NCBI RefSeq assembly: GCF_023094245.1
Contig: NZ_JALMEW010000012.1
Coordinates: 1 to 49,397 of the forward strand
Direction of reading: 5' to 3'
Length of the DNA: 49,397 nt
Origin: Halomonas getboli
GTDB taxonomy: Bacteria; Pseudomonadota; Gammaproteobacteria; Pseudomonadales; Halomonadaceae
In this document: in pieces, positions 17,205 to 26,231 of the stretch
Position numbering within the stretch: the first letter of the stretch is position 1
How the letters are laid out: the number at the start of each line of letters is the position of its first letter
The notes under the pieces: generated by a model
Database searches by the model: none
What the model saw: only the letters and a program-made list of their open reading frames with translations
Told to the model about the DNA's origin: nothing
Translations under genes and position numbers: made by a program

Positions 17205-17807
17205 GGAGAGCAGCCAGTCGTCGAGGCGCTGATGCACCTCCTCGATGCCCTCTTTCTTGAGCGCCGAGAACAGCTGCACGGTCACCAGGTCCTCCCACTC
17301 GCGCAGCCGCGAGCGCACCTGCTGCAGGGCGTTCTTGGCCGCGCCGCGCTTCAGCTTGTCGGCCTTGGTCAGCAGGATGAGCACCGGCATGTCGGCCTCG
17401 TCGGCCCAGCCGAGCAGGGTCTGGTCGAACTCGGTGAGCGGATGGCGCACGTCCATCAACAGCACCAGGCCGCGCAGCGAGGCGCGCCGGCGCAGGTAGT
17501 CGGCCAGGTGGTGCTGCCACTCGCGTTTCACCTGTTCGGGGACCTTGGCGTAACCGTAGCCCGGCAGGTCGACCAGGCGCAGCGCGTCGCCCTCGTCCAG
17601 CGAGAAGAAGTTGATCAGCTGGGTCCGGCCCGGGGTCTTGGAGGTGCGCGCCAGCGCCTTCTGGCGGGTCAGGGCATTGATGGCGCTGGACTTGCCGGCG
17701 TTGGAGCGGCCGGCGAAGGCGACCTCGGCGCCGCCGTCGGCCGGGCATTTCGCCAGGGTCGGGGCGCTGGTGATGAAGCGGGCGGCCTGGTAGTTGAGGC
17801 GCGACAT
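17193..17807 (-). CDS. engB: Ribosome-biogenesis GTPase EngB (YihA/YsxC)
   Basis: This 204-residue essential GTPase helps assemble the large ribosomal subunit. The G1 P-loop GRSNAGKSS is at about 33-41. TPGRT is G2, DLPGYG is G3, LLTKADK is G4, and the C-terminal [11 protein letters not shown] holds G5. I start at [11 protein letters not shown] because this aligns with the conserved LNYQ opening; an ATG 14 codons upstream (17849) is open but lacks support. The C-terminus (SEPR) and stop codon fall within the outer arm of palindromic repeat A. Confidence 0.95.
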   Translation of the reverse strand: MSRLNYQAARFITSAPTLAKCPADGGAEVAFAGRSNAGKSSAINALTRQKALARTSKTPGRTQLINFFSLDEGDALRLVDLPGYGYAKVPEQVKREWQHHLADYLRRRASLRGLVLLMDVRHPLTEFDQTLLGWADEADMPVLILLTKADKLKRGAAKNALQQVRSRLREWEDLVTVQLFSALKKEGIEEVHQRLDDWLLSEPR

Positions 17808-17983
17808 GGCGGGGTTCCTGACGTCGATCAAGGGCGCCGCGGGTTGCATTTCCGCGATACCGGTGTTCCTTTATACTGCAGTCGATTTTGCCTGCGGCCG
17901 GAGACGGCAGTATACACCGTGCGCCCAACGCCAGCGACAGGCGGCCCCGCCCGCTCAACAACAAACGGCAGTGTGGATTCGCG

Positions 17984-18604
17984 ATGAGAAAGCTACTGGC
18001 CAGCCTGGCCCTCCCCCTTCTCGCCATCGGCGGCGCCCATGCCGCCTCCCTGGCGGATGCCGACGCCGCCGCCGGCCAGCAAAAGGCCGCGGCCTGCGCC
18101 GCCTGCCACGGCCAGCAGGGCGTCGGCATCACGCCGGCCTTTCCCAATCTGGCCGGCCAGCAGGCGTCCTATCTGGCCAAGCAGATCATGGACATCCGCG
18201 ACGGCAAGCGTCAGGTGCCACAGATGGCCGGCCAGGTGGACGACTTCTCCGACCAGGACGCCTGGGACGTGGCCGCCCACTTCGCCGCCATGGAACCGGC
18301 GCTGGGACAGGCCGATCCCGATCCCGCCCTGGTCGAGCGCGGCCGCGAACTGTATCACGCCGGCGATCTGGAGCAGGGCATTCCGGCCTGCGCCGCCTGC
18401 CACACCCCGACCGGCGCCGGCATCGGCAGCGCCGGCTATCCGGCCCTGTCGGGCCAGCAGCGCGACTATGTCGTCACCACGCTGCAGGCCTTCGCCGCCG
18501 GCGAACGCGCCAACGACCCCAACGCCATCATGCGCGACATCGCCGCCAAGATGAGCGACCGCGACATGGAAGCGGTGGCCAACTACGTGCACGGCCTGCA
18601 CTGA
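17984..18604 (+). CDS. Periplasmic diheme cytochrome c4
   Basis: This 206-residue exported protein has a signal peptide (about 1-20, cut near AHA-AS) and two tandem class I cytochrome c domains. Each has a heme-binding CAACH motif, at 38-42 and 136-140, with Met ligands likely in QMAGQ and AAKMSD. Cytochrome c4 carries electrons to terminal oxidases such as cbb3. The ATG at 17984 gives a clean signal peptide; the upstream open frame has no support. It is divergent from engB and precedes dsbA, the same neighbourhood as in Pseudomonas. Confidence 0.94.
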   Translation: MRKLLASLALPLLAIGGAHAASLADADAAAGQQKAAACAACHGQQGVGITPAFPNLAGQQASYLAKQIMDIRDGKRQVPQMAGQVDDFSDQDAWDVAAHFAAMEPALGQADPDPALVERGRELYHAGDLEQGIPACAACHTPTGAGIGSAGYPALSGQQRDYVVTTLQAFAAGERANDPNAIMRDIAAKMSDRDMEAVANYVHGLH

Positions 18605-18719
18605 GCCCCGCCTTCGGCATCGCCGGGAACCCCGGGACCCGGCGAAGACTCCAAGGCCGCGAACGCCGTTTCCGGATGGCGGCGTACCGAACACCTCACT
18701 TCAAGGAGAGACTCCCCGC

Positions 18720-19352
18720 ATGTTCAAGACATTGATGGTCGCCGTGGCCGGCCTCGGCCTGTCCACCCTCGCCTCCGCCGCCGATCTGGTCGCCGGCCAG
18801 GATTACACCGTGCTCGACGAGCCGGTGCACACCCAGGTCGCCGACGACAAGATCGAGGTCACCGAGGCCTTCTGGTACGGCTGCCCGCACTGCTATGCCC
18901 TGGAAGACACGCTCAACGCCTGGGTCGCCGAGCTGCCCGACGACGTCGAGTTCCAGCGCATGCCGGCCACCATGGGGGGCGCCTGGAATCGCCACGCCAC
19001 GGCCTTCTACGCCGCCAAGGCGCTGGGCATCCAGCAGGCGATGCACAGCGACTTCTTCGACGCCATTCACGAGAAGGGCGCTCAGCTGACCGACGACGAC
19101 GAGATCGCGGCCTTCTTCAGCCAGTACGGCGTCACCAAGCAGGAGGCCCTCGACGCCCTGCACTCCTTTGGCGTCAAGTCCGAGGTCAACCGGGCCCATG
19201 CGCGGATGCGCAACATGCAGCTGATGGGCGTGCCGGCGCTGATCGTCGACGGCCGCTTCGTGGTGACGCCGAGCAGCGCCGGCAGCCTCGACAACATGCC
19301 CCAGATCGCCGGTGCCCTGGTCGATCAGGTGCGCGAGGAGCGGGCCGAATAA
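18720..19352 (+). CDS. dsbA: Thiol:disulfide interchange protein DsbA
   Basis: This 210-residue periplasmic oxidase has a signal peptide (about 1-21, ending ASAAD) and a thioredoxin fold with an inserted helical domain. The active site WYGCPHCYALED puts CPHC at 55-58, the strongly oxidising DsbA dipeptide. The cis-Pro loop is GVPALIVDGRF near 170. It introduces disulfides into exported proteins and is recycled by DsbB. A GGAGAG site precedes the ATG. The EEP-family gene follows after one base. Confidence 0.95.
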   Translation: MFKTLMVAVAGLGLSTLASAADLVAGQDYTVLDEPVHTQVADDKIEVTEAFWYGCPHCYALEDTLNAWVAELPDDVEFQRMPATMGGAWNRHATAFYAAKALGIQQAMHSDFFDAIHEKGAQLTDDDEIAAFFSQYGVTKQEALDALHSFGVKSEVNRAHARMRNMQLMGVPALIVDGRFVVTPSSAGSLDNMPQIAGALVDQVREERAE

Positions 19353-19353
19353 C

Positions 19354-20139
19354 ATGAGCCACCAGGCCGAGGACACGCCTCTGAAGCTGCTGACCTTCAA
19401 TCTGCAGGTAGGCATCCAGACCTCGGCCTACCATCACTATCTGACCCGCGGCTGGCAGCACCTGCTGCCTCACCCGCGGCGCAGCGAGCGCCTCGACGCC
19501 ATGTGCGAGGTGCTCCGCGACTTCGACATCGTCGGCCTGCAGGAGGTGGACGGCGGCAGCTTTCGCTCCGGCCACGTCAACCAGGTCGACTACCTGGCCG
19601 CCCACGCCGGCTTCCCGCACCACTACCAGCAGCTCAACCGCAACCTCGGGCGCGTCGCCCAGCACAGCAACGGCCTGCTGGCCAAGCTGACGCCATCGCG
19701 CATCGAGGAGCATCGCCTGCCCGGCACCCTGCCCGGCCGCGGGGCCATCCATGCCCGCTTCGGCGAGGGTCCCGACGCCCTGCACGTGTTCGTCGCCCAC
19801 CTGGCGCTGAGCCATCGCGGTCGCGTGCGCCAGCTCGACTACCTCAGCGAGCTGGTCCAGCCGCTGCGCCACGTGGTGGTGATGGGCGATCTCAACTGCA
19901 CGCCGGACCAGATCCACGCCCACTCGCGCTTCCGCGAGGCGCTGCCGCTGCATCCGGTGCGCCCGCCGCTCAGCTATCCCTCCTGGCAGCCGCGCCGGGC
20001 CCTGGACCACATCCTGCTCTCCGATTCGCTGGAGGCCGATCGCGTCGAGGTGCTGGACCACCTGTTCTCCGACCACCTGCCGGTGGCGATCGAGATCCGC
20101 CTGCCCGAGGCCTGCCGCGCCAGCCTGTTCCACCCCTGA
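19354..20139 (+). CDS. Endonuclease/exonuclease/phosphatase family protein
   Basis: This 261-residue protein has the EEP (DNase I/ExoIII-like) fold. LLTFNLQVG at about 10 is the first metal-binding strand, VGLQEVDGG carries the metal Glu, VVVMGDLNCTP is the catalytic D-x-N motif, and LFSDHLPVAIEI is the terminal S-D-H motif. No signal peptide is visible. Members act on nucleic acids or on phospholipid/inositol head groups, and the substrate cannot be called from sequence. It starts one base after dsbA ends and is probably co-transcribed with it, an arrangement I recall from pseudomonads. Confidence 0.85.
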   Translation: MSHQAEDTPLKLLTFNLQVGIQTSAYHHYLTRGWQHLLPHPRRSERLDAMCEVLRDFDIVGLQEVDGGSFRSGHVNQVDYLAAHAGFPHHYQQLNRNLGRVAQHSNGLLAKLTPSRIEEHRLPGTLPGRGAIHARFGEGPDALHVFVAHLALSHRGRVRQLDYLSELVQPLRHVVVMGDLNCTPDQIHAHSRFREALPLHPVRPPLSYPSWQPRRALDHILLSDSLEADRVEVLDHLFSDHLPVAIEIRLPEACRASLFHP

Positions 20140-20161
20140 GGCCCTGAACCCCCTCAGGGGT
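20132..20161 (+). terminator. Hairpin at the end of the dsbA-EEP operon
   Basis: ACCCCTGAGG and CCTCAGGGGT pair perfectly around a 10-nt loop, and the stem includes the stop codon. No T-run follows, so it may stabilise the 3' end rather than terminate on its own. Confidence 0.4.
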
Positions 20162-20185
20162 AAGACCAATGTCCCACCCGGCATG

Positions 20186-20215
20186 CCGACAGGCGTTGAC
20201 GAATTCCCGTATAGT
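20186..20215 (+). promoter_or_regulatory. Possible promoter of the TakP-like TRAP operon
   Basis: CCGACA and TATAGT are 18 bp apart, about 65 nt before the small-permease start. The -10 is good and the -35 only four of six. Confidence 0.35.
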
Positions 20216-20280
20216 CGGCTGGGCCGTTTCAACGCACGGCGCTAATATCTCGACATCATTGCAACCTCGAGCGATTACCC

Positions 20281-20841
20281 ATGCCTCCCACCCACGAGCT
20301 ACCGAGCCTCCTGGCCCGGCTCGACCGCTTTTCCGAGTGGCTCGGCCGTAGCCTCTCCTGGCTGATCCTGCTGATGATGCTGGTCCAGTTCCTGATCGTG
20401 GTGCTGCGCTATGCCTTCAGCATCAACAGCATCCCCATGCAGGAATCGGTGATGTACATGCACGCCACGGTGTTCATGCTCGCCGCCGGCTACACCCTGC
20501 GCCACGGCGGACACGTGCGGGTGGACATCTTCTATCGGGCCATGACGGCGAAGCGCAAGGCGCTGGTCGACCTGCTGGGCACGCTGTTCCTGCTGCTGCC
20601 CTTCATGGCGTTCGTGATCCTGTCCAGCCTGGGCTACGTGAGCAAGTCCTGGGCGATCCTCGAGAGCTCGCCGGACACCGGCGGCATTCCCGGCGTGTTC
20701 CTGCTCAAGACGCTGATCCCGGTGTTCGCCGGGCTGATGATCCTGCAGGGCCTGGTCGAGGCCTCGCGCAACCTGTTCATCCTGACCGGCCGCATCGATC
20801 CCGATGCCGACGTGCCCGACCACCACGAGGAGCACCTGTGA
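20281..20841 (+). CDS. TRAP transporter small permease (DctQ family)
   Basis: This 186-residue inner-membrane protein has four hydrophobic segments (about 22-45, 58-80, 98-120, 140-160), the DctQ topology. The conserved-looking RYAFSINSIPMQESVMYMHATVFMLAAGYTLRHGGHVRVD region matches the family. It pairs with the large permease whose gene overlaps its stop, and with the TakP-like binding protein encoded at 22427. TRAP systems import organic acids using the sodium gradient, an energy source suited to a halophile. Confidence 0.92.
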   Translation: MPPTHELPSLLARLDRFSEWLGRSLSWLILLMMLVQFLIVVLRYAFSINSIPMQESVMYMHATVFMLAAGYTLRHGGHVRVDIFYRAMTAKRKALVDLLGTLFLLLPFMAFVILSSLGYVSKSWAILESSPDTGGIPGVFLLKTLIPVFAGLMILQGLVEASRNLFILTGRIDPDADVPDHHEEHL

Positions 20842-22244
20842 TGCTGGAGTTCATGCCACTGGTGCTGTTCGCCGTGATCTGCACCGTCCTGATGTTCGGC
20901 TATCCGGTCGCGCTGTCGCTGGCCGGCACCGCCCTCGCCTTCGCCGGGCTGGGCTTCGGCCTGGAATCGCTGGGCATCGACGCCAACTTCGACGGCGGCT
21001 ACCTGGCCGCCTTCCCCAACCGCCTCTACGGCATCATGAGCAACCAGACGCTGCTCGCGGTGCCACTGTTCGTGCTGATGGGGGTATTGCTGGAGAAGTC
21101 CCGGGTGGCGGAGACGCTGCTCGAGGCCATGGCCATGTTGTTCGGTTCGCTGCGCGGCGGCCTCGGCATCTCGGTGACCGTGGTCGGCATGCTGCTGGCC
21201 GCCTCCACCGGCATCGTCGGCGCCACCGTGGTCACCATGGGCCTGATGTCGCTGCCGACCATGCTCAAGCGCGGCTACAGCATGCCGCTGGCTACCGGCA
21301 CCATCTGCGCCACCGGCACCCTGGGCCAGATCATTCCGCCGTCCATCGCCCTGGTGCTGCTGGGCGACGTGCTGTCCTCCGCCTACCAGCAGGCGCAGCT
21401 GTCGATGGGCATCTTCAGCCCCAAGACCGTCTCGGTGGGCGACCTGTTCATGGGCGCCCTGGTACCGGGCATGATCCTGGTCGGGCTCTATGTCGCCTAC
21501 GTCGCCGTCACCGCCTGGCTCAAGCCGTCCTCCGCTCCGGCCGTGGATCGCCAGGAGCTGATGGCGGAGCTCGGTCACGAAGGCGGCCTGGGCATGCTGC
21601 TGCTCAAGGGGCTGGTGCCGCCGATCGTGCTGATCGTGATCGTGCTGGGCTCGATCCTCGGCGGCTTCGCCACGCCCACCGAGGCCTCGGCGGTCGGCGC
21701 CTTCGGCGCGCTGGTGCTGGCCCTGGCCTATCGCCGCCTGGACCTGGCCACCCTCAAGGAGGTGCTGCGCTCGACGGTCGACGTCACCACCATGGTGTTC
21801 CTGATCCTGATTGGTGCGGCGCTGTTCTCGCTGGTGTTCCGCGCCTACGGCGGCGAGGAGCTGGTCACCCACCTGTTCGAGAACATGCCCGGCGGCGTGG
21901 TCGGTGCCACCCTGATCGTGATGCTGGTGATCTTCCTGCTCGGCTTCATCCTCGACTTCATCGAGATCACCTTCGTGGTGGTGCCGATCGTCGGCCCGAT
22001 CCTGCTGGCCATGGGCCTCGACCCGGTATGGCTGGGGATCATGATCGCCATCAACCTGCAGACCTCGTTCCTCACGCCGCCCTTCGGCTTCGCGCTCTTC
22101 TACCTGCGCGGGGTGGCGCCGGAATCGGTGCCGACCTCGGCCATCTACCGCGGCGTCGTGCCCTTCATCATCCTGCAGCTCGGCATGCTGATCGCGCTGT
22201 CGTTCTTCCCCCAACTGGCCACCTGGCTGCCGCAGCAGTTCTAG
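20841..22244 (+). CDS. TRAP transporter large permease (DctM family)
   Basis: This 467-residue protein has about 12 membrane segments and is the ion-coupled channel subunit of a TRAP system. Typical DctM stretches are visible: NQTLLAVPLFVLMGVLLEKS, GIVGATVVTMGLMSLPTMLKRGY, ATGTICATGTLGQIIPPSI, GGFATPTEASAVGAFGAL, and NLQTSFLTPPFGFALFYLRG. The ATG at 20841 shares one base with the small-permease stop; a GTG at 20838 is an alternative. A GAGGAG site lies 8 nt upstream. A polar insertion at about 225-250 (WLKPSSAPAVDRQELMAELG) is a cytoplasmic loop. Confidence 0.94.
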   Translation: MLEFMPLVLFAVICTVLMFGYPVALSLAGTALAFAGLGFGLESLGIDANFDGGYLAAFPNRLYGIMSNQTLLAVPLFVLMGVLLEKSRVAETLLEAMAMLFGSLRGGLGISVTVVGMLLAASTGIVGATVVTMGLMSLPTMLKRGYSMPLATGTICATGTLGQIIPPSIALVLLGDVLSSAYQQAQLSMGIFSPKTVSVGDLFMGALVPGMILVGLYVAYVAVTAWLKPSSAPAVDRQELMAELGHEGGLGMLLLKGLVPPIVLIVIVLGSILGGFATPTEASAVGAFGALVLALAYRRLDLATLKEVLRSTVDVTTMVFLILIGAALFSLVFRAYGGEELVTHLFENMPGGVVGATLIVMLVIFLLGFILDFIEITFVVVPIVGPILLAMGLDPVWLGIMIAINLQTSFLTPPFGFALFYLRGVAPESVPTSAIYRGVVPFIILQLGMLIALSFFPQLATWLPQQF

Positions 22245-22268
22245 CGGCGGCACCCCCGGCCTAGCGTT

Positions 22269-22296
22269 GGCGCCCCGTGGATCGTCCAGGGGCGCC
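22269..22296 (+). promoter_or_regulatory. Intercistronic hairpin before the TRAP binding protein
   Basis: GGCGCCCC and GGGGCGCC pair around a 12-nt loop in the 182-nt gap between the large permease and the binding-protein gene. There is no U-tract. Hairpins here commonly protect or partly terminate mRNA so that binding protein is made in excess; that role is inferred. Confidence 0.4.
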
Positions 22297-22426
22297 GGCG
22301 GCTACAGTGTCGGAAGCGACCAAGGTCCTTCCTCACGAAGGCCCGGCCCCGGCGCCGAGCCTTCTGCAGCCCTGCCCTACCGGAAAGCCCGGTTCAACAA
22401 CGCCATAACAGATCAAGGGAGCAAGC

Positions 22427-23533
<1,107 letters not shown>

Positions 23534-23549
23534 GGCTCGGAGCCGCATA

Positions 23550-23658
23550 GGGGCACCGGGGACAGGACGTAGCGGGGGTTTTTGCCATGGATGGCAAAAG
23601 TTAGCGCCCATGGATGGGTTCACAGCGCCCCGCGCAGGCCTGTCGCCGGATCAGCCCC
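23550..23658 (+). repeat. Structured intergenic repeat B, copy 1
   Basis: This 109-bp element recurs in inverted orientation at 39,690-39,796 with about nine of ten bases shared by eye. A closing stem (GGGGACAGG with CCTGTC, then GCGGGG with CCCCGC) encloses two hairpins. TTTTTGCCA/TGGCAAAA has loop TGGA, and GCGCCCA/TGGGT has loop TGGA. It lies just downstream of the TRAP binding-protein gene. No open frame in it looks like a real gene. Confidence 0.85.
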
Positions 23659-23685
23659 GGAGCTCAAGACAACAGCTGCACGCAA

Positions 23686-23709
23686 CAGGGCCGCCTTCGG
23701 GCGGCCCTG
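23686..23709. terminator. Terminator between the TRAP operon and yqaA
   Basis: CAGGGCCGCC and GGCGGCCCTG pair around a TTCG tetraloop, and GCA/TGC extends the stem past a mismatch. TGCGTTT follows on the plus strand and TTGCGTG on the minus strand, so it could serve both convergent transcripts. Confidence 0.7.
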
Positions 23710-23729
23710 CTGCGTTTGAAGGGCCCCGC

Positions 23730-24161
23730 CTACACGCAGTAGGGCGCCAGCCAGGCCTCGGCCAGCGCCAGCACCAGCGCATAGCGCCCGCCCTTGGCCA
23801 CCAGGATCCACAGCGTGGCCCGCCACCAGGACAGCCGGAAGATGCCCGCCAGCACGGTCAGCGGATCGCCGATCAGCGGCGTCCACGACAGCAGCAGGCT
23901 GGCCTCGCCGAAGCGCCGATACCCGCGCTCCGCCCGTGCCAGCGCGGCGGGCGAGGCCGGAAACCAGCGACGGTCCTGGAAATGGCGGGCATAGCGCCCC
24001 AGCGCCACGTTGATCAGGCTGCCCAGCACGTTGCCCGCGGTGGCCGCCGCCCACAGCGCCGGCAGCGCCCCGCCCTGGCACCACTGCCGAGCCAGCCAGG
24101 CCTCTGAGCCGCCGGGCAGCAGGGTGGCGCTGGCCAGGGCGATCAGGAACAGGCTCAGCAT
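23730..24161 (-). CDS. yqaA: YqaA-family inner-membrane protein
   Basis: This 143-residue membrane protein of the YqaA/SNARE-associated (DedA-related) group has about four hydrophobic stretches. The sequence opens with LFLIALASATLLPGGSEAWL and carries AGNVLGSLINVALGRYARHF, FGEASLLLSWTPLIGDPLTVLAGIFRLSWW and a late helix. DedA relatives have been linked to undecaprenyl-phosphate or lipid flipping, but YqaA itself has no settled function. It stands alone, convergent to the TRAP operon and divergent from thiD. Confidence 0.88.
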   Translation of the reverse strand: MLSLFLIALASATLLPGGSEAWLARQWCQGGALPALWAAATAGNVLGSLINVALGRYARHFQDRRWFPASPAALARAERGYRRFGEASLLLSWTPLIGDPLTVLAGIFRLSWWRATLWILVAKGGRYALVLALAEAWLAPYCV

Positions 24162-24223
24162 GGCCGCCCACCCGGCCGCTGGCGTATGCTAGACGCCGGA
24201 TTCACGCCACGAGACGACACACG

Positions 24224-25045
24224 ATGTCCTCCATTCCTCATACGCTTACCATCGCCGGCTCCGACCCCTCCGGGGGCGCGGGCCTGCAGGGCGACCTCAA
24301 GACGCTCTCGGCGCTGGGCACCTATGCCACCAACGTGATCACCGCGGTGATCGCCCAGAACACCCGGGGCGTGGCCGCCGTGCACCCGGTGCCGGCGGCG
24401 GTGATCGGCGAGCAGCTCGAGAACCTGCTCGACGACGTACGCATCGACGCGGTGAAGATCGGCATGGTCGCCGACCGCGCCGTGGCCGAGACGCTGGCCG
24501 AGGTGCTCGGCCGCCGCCGGCCGCGCTGGATCGTACTCGACCCGGTGATGGTGGCCAAGAGCGGCGACATCCTGGTCGACGCCGCCGGCATCGCCGCGGT
24601 ACGCGATGTGCTGGTGCCGCTGGCCGACGTCATCACCCCCAACCTGCCCGAGGCCGCGGTGCTGCTTGACGCCGAGACGCCGCGCACCCCGGACGCCATG
24701 GAGGCCATGCTGCCCGCGCTGCAGGCCCTCGAGGCGCCCTACGTGCTGCTCAAGGGCGGCCACCTGAGCGGCGAGACCTGCCCCGACCTGCTGGCCACGC
24801 CCGAGCGCAGCCAGTGGCTGCCGGCGCCGCGCATCGCCACCGAGAACCTGCACGGCACCGGCTGCGCGCTGTCCTCGGCCATCGCCGCCCATCTCGCCCA
24901 CCTGCCGCCGGAGGCCGACGGCGAGGCCATCGTCGGCGCCATCGGCGAGGCCAAGCGCTGGCTGCATGCCGCCCTCGATGCCAGCCCTAAGCTGGCGGTG
25001 GGCCACGGCCGCGGCCCGGTGCATCACTTCCACGCCCGGTGGTGA
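24224..25045 (+). CDS. thiD: Hydroxymethylpyrimidine/phosphomethylpyrimidine kinase
   Basis: This 273-residue ribokinase-fold kinase phosphorylates HMP twice to HMP-PP, the pyrimidine half of thiamine. Substrate loop TIAGSDPSGGAGLQGDLKTLSALG is at about 8-31, VKIGM and LDPVM in the middle, then VLLKGGH and the catalytic ENLHGTGCALSSAIAAHLA. Length is standard. It is separate from the other thiamine genes in this window, thiS and thiG at 38.4-39.6 kb. I saw no TPP riboswitch in its short 62-nt leader. Confidence 0.95.
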   Translation: MSSIPHTLTIAGSDPSGGAGLQGDLKTLSALGTYATNVITAVIAQNTRGVAAVHPVPAAVIGEQLENLLDDVRIDAVKIGMVADRAVAETLAEVLGRRRPRWIVLDPVMVAKSGDILVDAAGIAAVRDVLVPLADVITPNLPEAAVLLDAETPRTPDAMEAMLPALQALEAPYVLLKGGHLSGETCPDLLATPERSQWLPAPRIATENLHGTGCALSSAIAAHLAHLPPEADGEAIVGAIGEAKRWLHAALDASPKLAVGHGRGPVHHFHARW

Positions 25046-25141
25046 CGCGGCGCCTGCCGGTACCGGAAAAGCCACCTTGCAGGAGAGGCGGGGGGCGCCC
25101 ATCCTGAAACGGCCATCTTCCGGCCGTACGAGGGTTGTGCC

Positions 25142-25987
25142 ATGTCCCGCACCCTGCTGTTCGCCTGCGATCTCTCCGCCGAGAACCGCGCCGCCTTCGC
25201 CCGCGCCATCCGGCTGGCGAACGAGACCGGCGCCCGGCTCGACGTCGTCCACGTGCTCGACCCCTACCTGCCCCGGCGAGTGCTGCACGATCTCGAGGAG
25301 GCCGTGGTGGCGGACATCGCCGCCACCCTCACCGACCTCCGCGAGGACTATGCCCTCGACGAGCCGGCCAGCCTGATCCAGACCGTGGCCGGTGCCCCCT
25401 ACGCCGAGATCATCCGCGAGGCCCACGAGCGCGAGGCCGACATGATCATCCTCGGGGCCCACCGCAAGCGCGGCCAGCCGGACCTGGTCGCCGGTACCAC
25501 CCTGGCGCGGGTGCTGCGCGGCGCGCCCTGCCCGGTGCTGTCGGTGAGCCATCCCGCCACCCAGCCGTGGCAGGACATCCTGGTGCCGGTCGACTTCTCG
25601 CTGACCTGCCGCCGCACCCTGCGCGAAGCCCTCAAGCGCTTCCCCGAGAGCCGGCTGACCCTGCTTCACGCCTGGAACATCCCCGGCGAGCGGGAGCTGG
25701 GCTCGTCGAGCGACTACGCCCGCTGGCGCGACAGCGAGGTCGCCACGCTGCGCCGCCACCTGGAGCAGGAGACCGAGCAGCTGATGGTCGAGCTCGAGCA
25801 CGTGCCCGAGGTGGAACTGGAGCTCGAGCAGGGCGACCCGCAGGAGGTATTGATGGCCCGCCTGCGCCGCCAACCACCCGACCTGCTGGCGCTCGGCAGC
25901 CGCGGCCAGCTGGGCCGCCACAGCCAGATCACCGAGCGACTCCTCGCCGAGCCGCACTGTGACGTCATGCTGTGCCGCAGCTGGTAA
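25142..25987 (+). CDS. Tandem universal stress protein (two Usp domains)
   Basis: This 281-residue cytoplasmic protein has two UspA domains, about 1-142 and 143-281. The ATP-binding motif is recognisable in the second domain (GSRGQLGRHSQITERLL, of G-x2-G-x9-G type but ending in E-R) and degenerate in the first (GAHRKRGQPDLVAGTT). Double-Usp proteins resemble E. coli UspE, but the sequence is too divergent for that name. No partner gene is evident. A palindromic repeat follows directly, probably ending the transcript. Confidence 0.85.
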   Translation: MSRTLLFACDLSAENRAAFARAIRLANETGARLDVVHVLDPYLPRRVLHDLEEAVVADIAATLTDLREDYALDEPASLIQTVAGAPYAEIIREAHEREADMIILGAHRKRGQPDLVAGTTLARVLRGAPCPVLSVSHPATQPWQDILVPVDFSLTCRRTLREALKRFPESRLTLLHAWNIPGERELGSSSDYARWRDSEVATLRRHLEQETEQLMVELEHVPEVELELEQGDPQEVLMARLRRQPPDLLALGSRGQLGRHSQITERLLAEPHCDVMLCRSW

Positions 25988-25994
25988 GTCATAG

Positions 25995-26119
25995 CTGAAA
26001 AGGAGCTGCGCTCGGCTATACGGCGTTAAAAATCAGCTCAAAGTCCTCATTTACACCCCGTAAACTCCGGCTTCTCGCTGATTTTTGCCTGGTCTAGCCT
26101 TCGCTCGCCAACTTTTCAG
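25995..26119. repeat. Palindromic intergenic repeat A, copy 2
   Basis: The ends CTGAAAAG and CTTTTCAG pair exactly. GGCTA/TAGCC and the 10-bp AAAAATCAGC/GCTGATTTTT pair inside, and TTTAC/GTAAA closes the tip. On the minus strand the centre reads GGAGTTTAC, then GTAAATGAGGA, as in copy 3. It occupies most of the 244-nt gap between the tandem Usp gene and the chalcone-isomerase-like gene. Confidence 0.8.
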
Positions 26120-26231
26120 GCACACCTCAAGCCTCTCCCAGGAGCCGTGAAAGGCCACCAAAAGGCTATACAGAACCATTACAAATAAATATTGTCGGCA
26201 TAAGGAATGATCCCATCAGGAGGATTTCGTC

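Noticed and set aside
23550..23715. Small open frames in repeat B that would be annotated as hypothetical proteins (for example 23301-23597 minus and 39402-39620 minus)
   Set aside because: They follow the repeat rather than the reverse; frames are short, lack ribosome-binding sites, and similar peptides arise in both copies only because the DNA is repeated.
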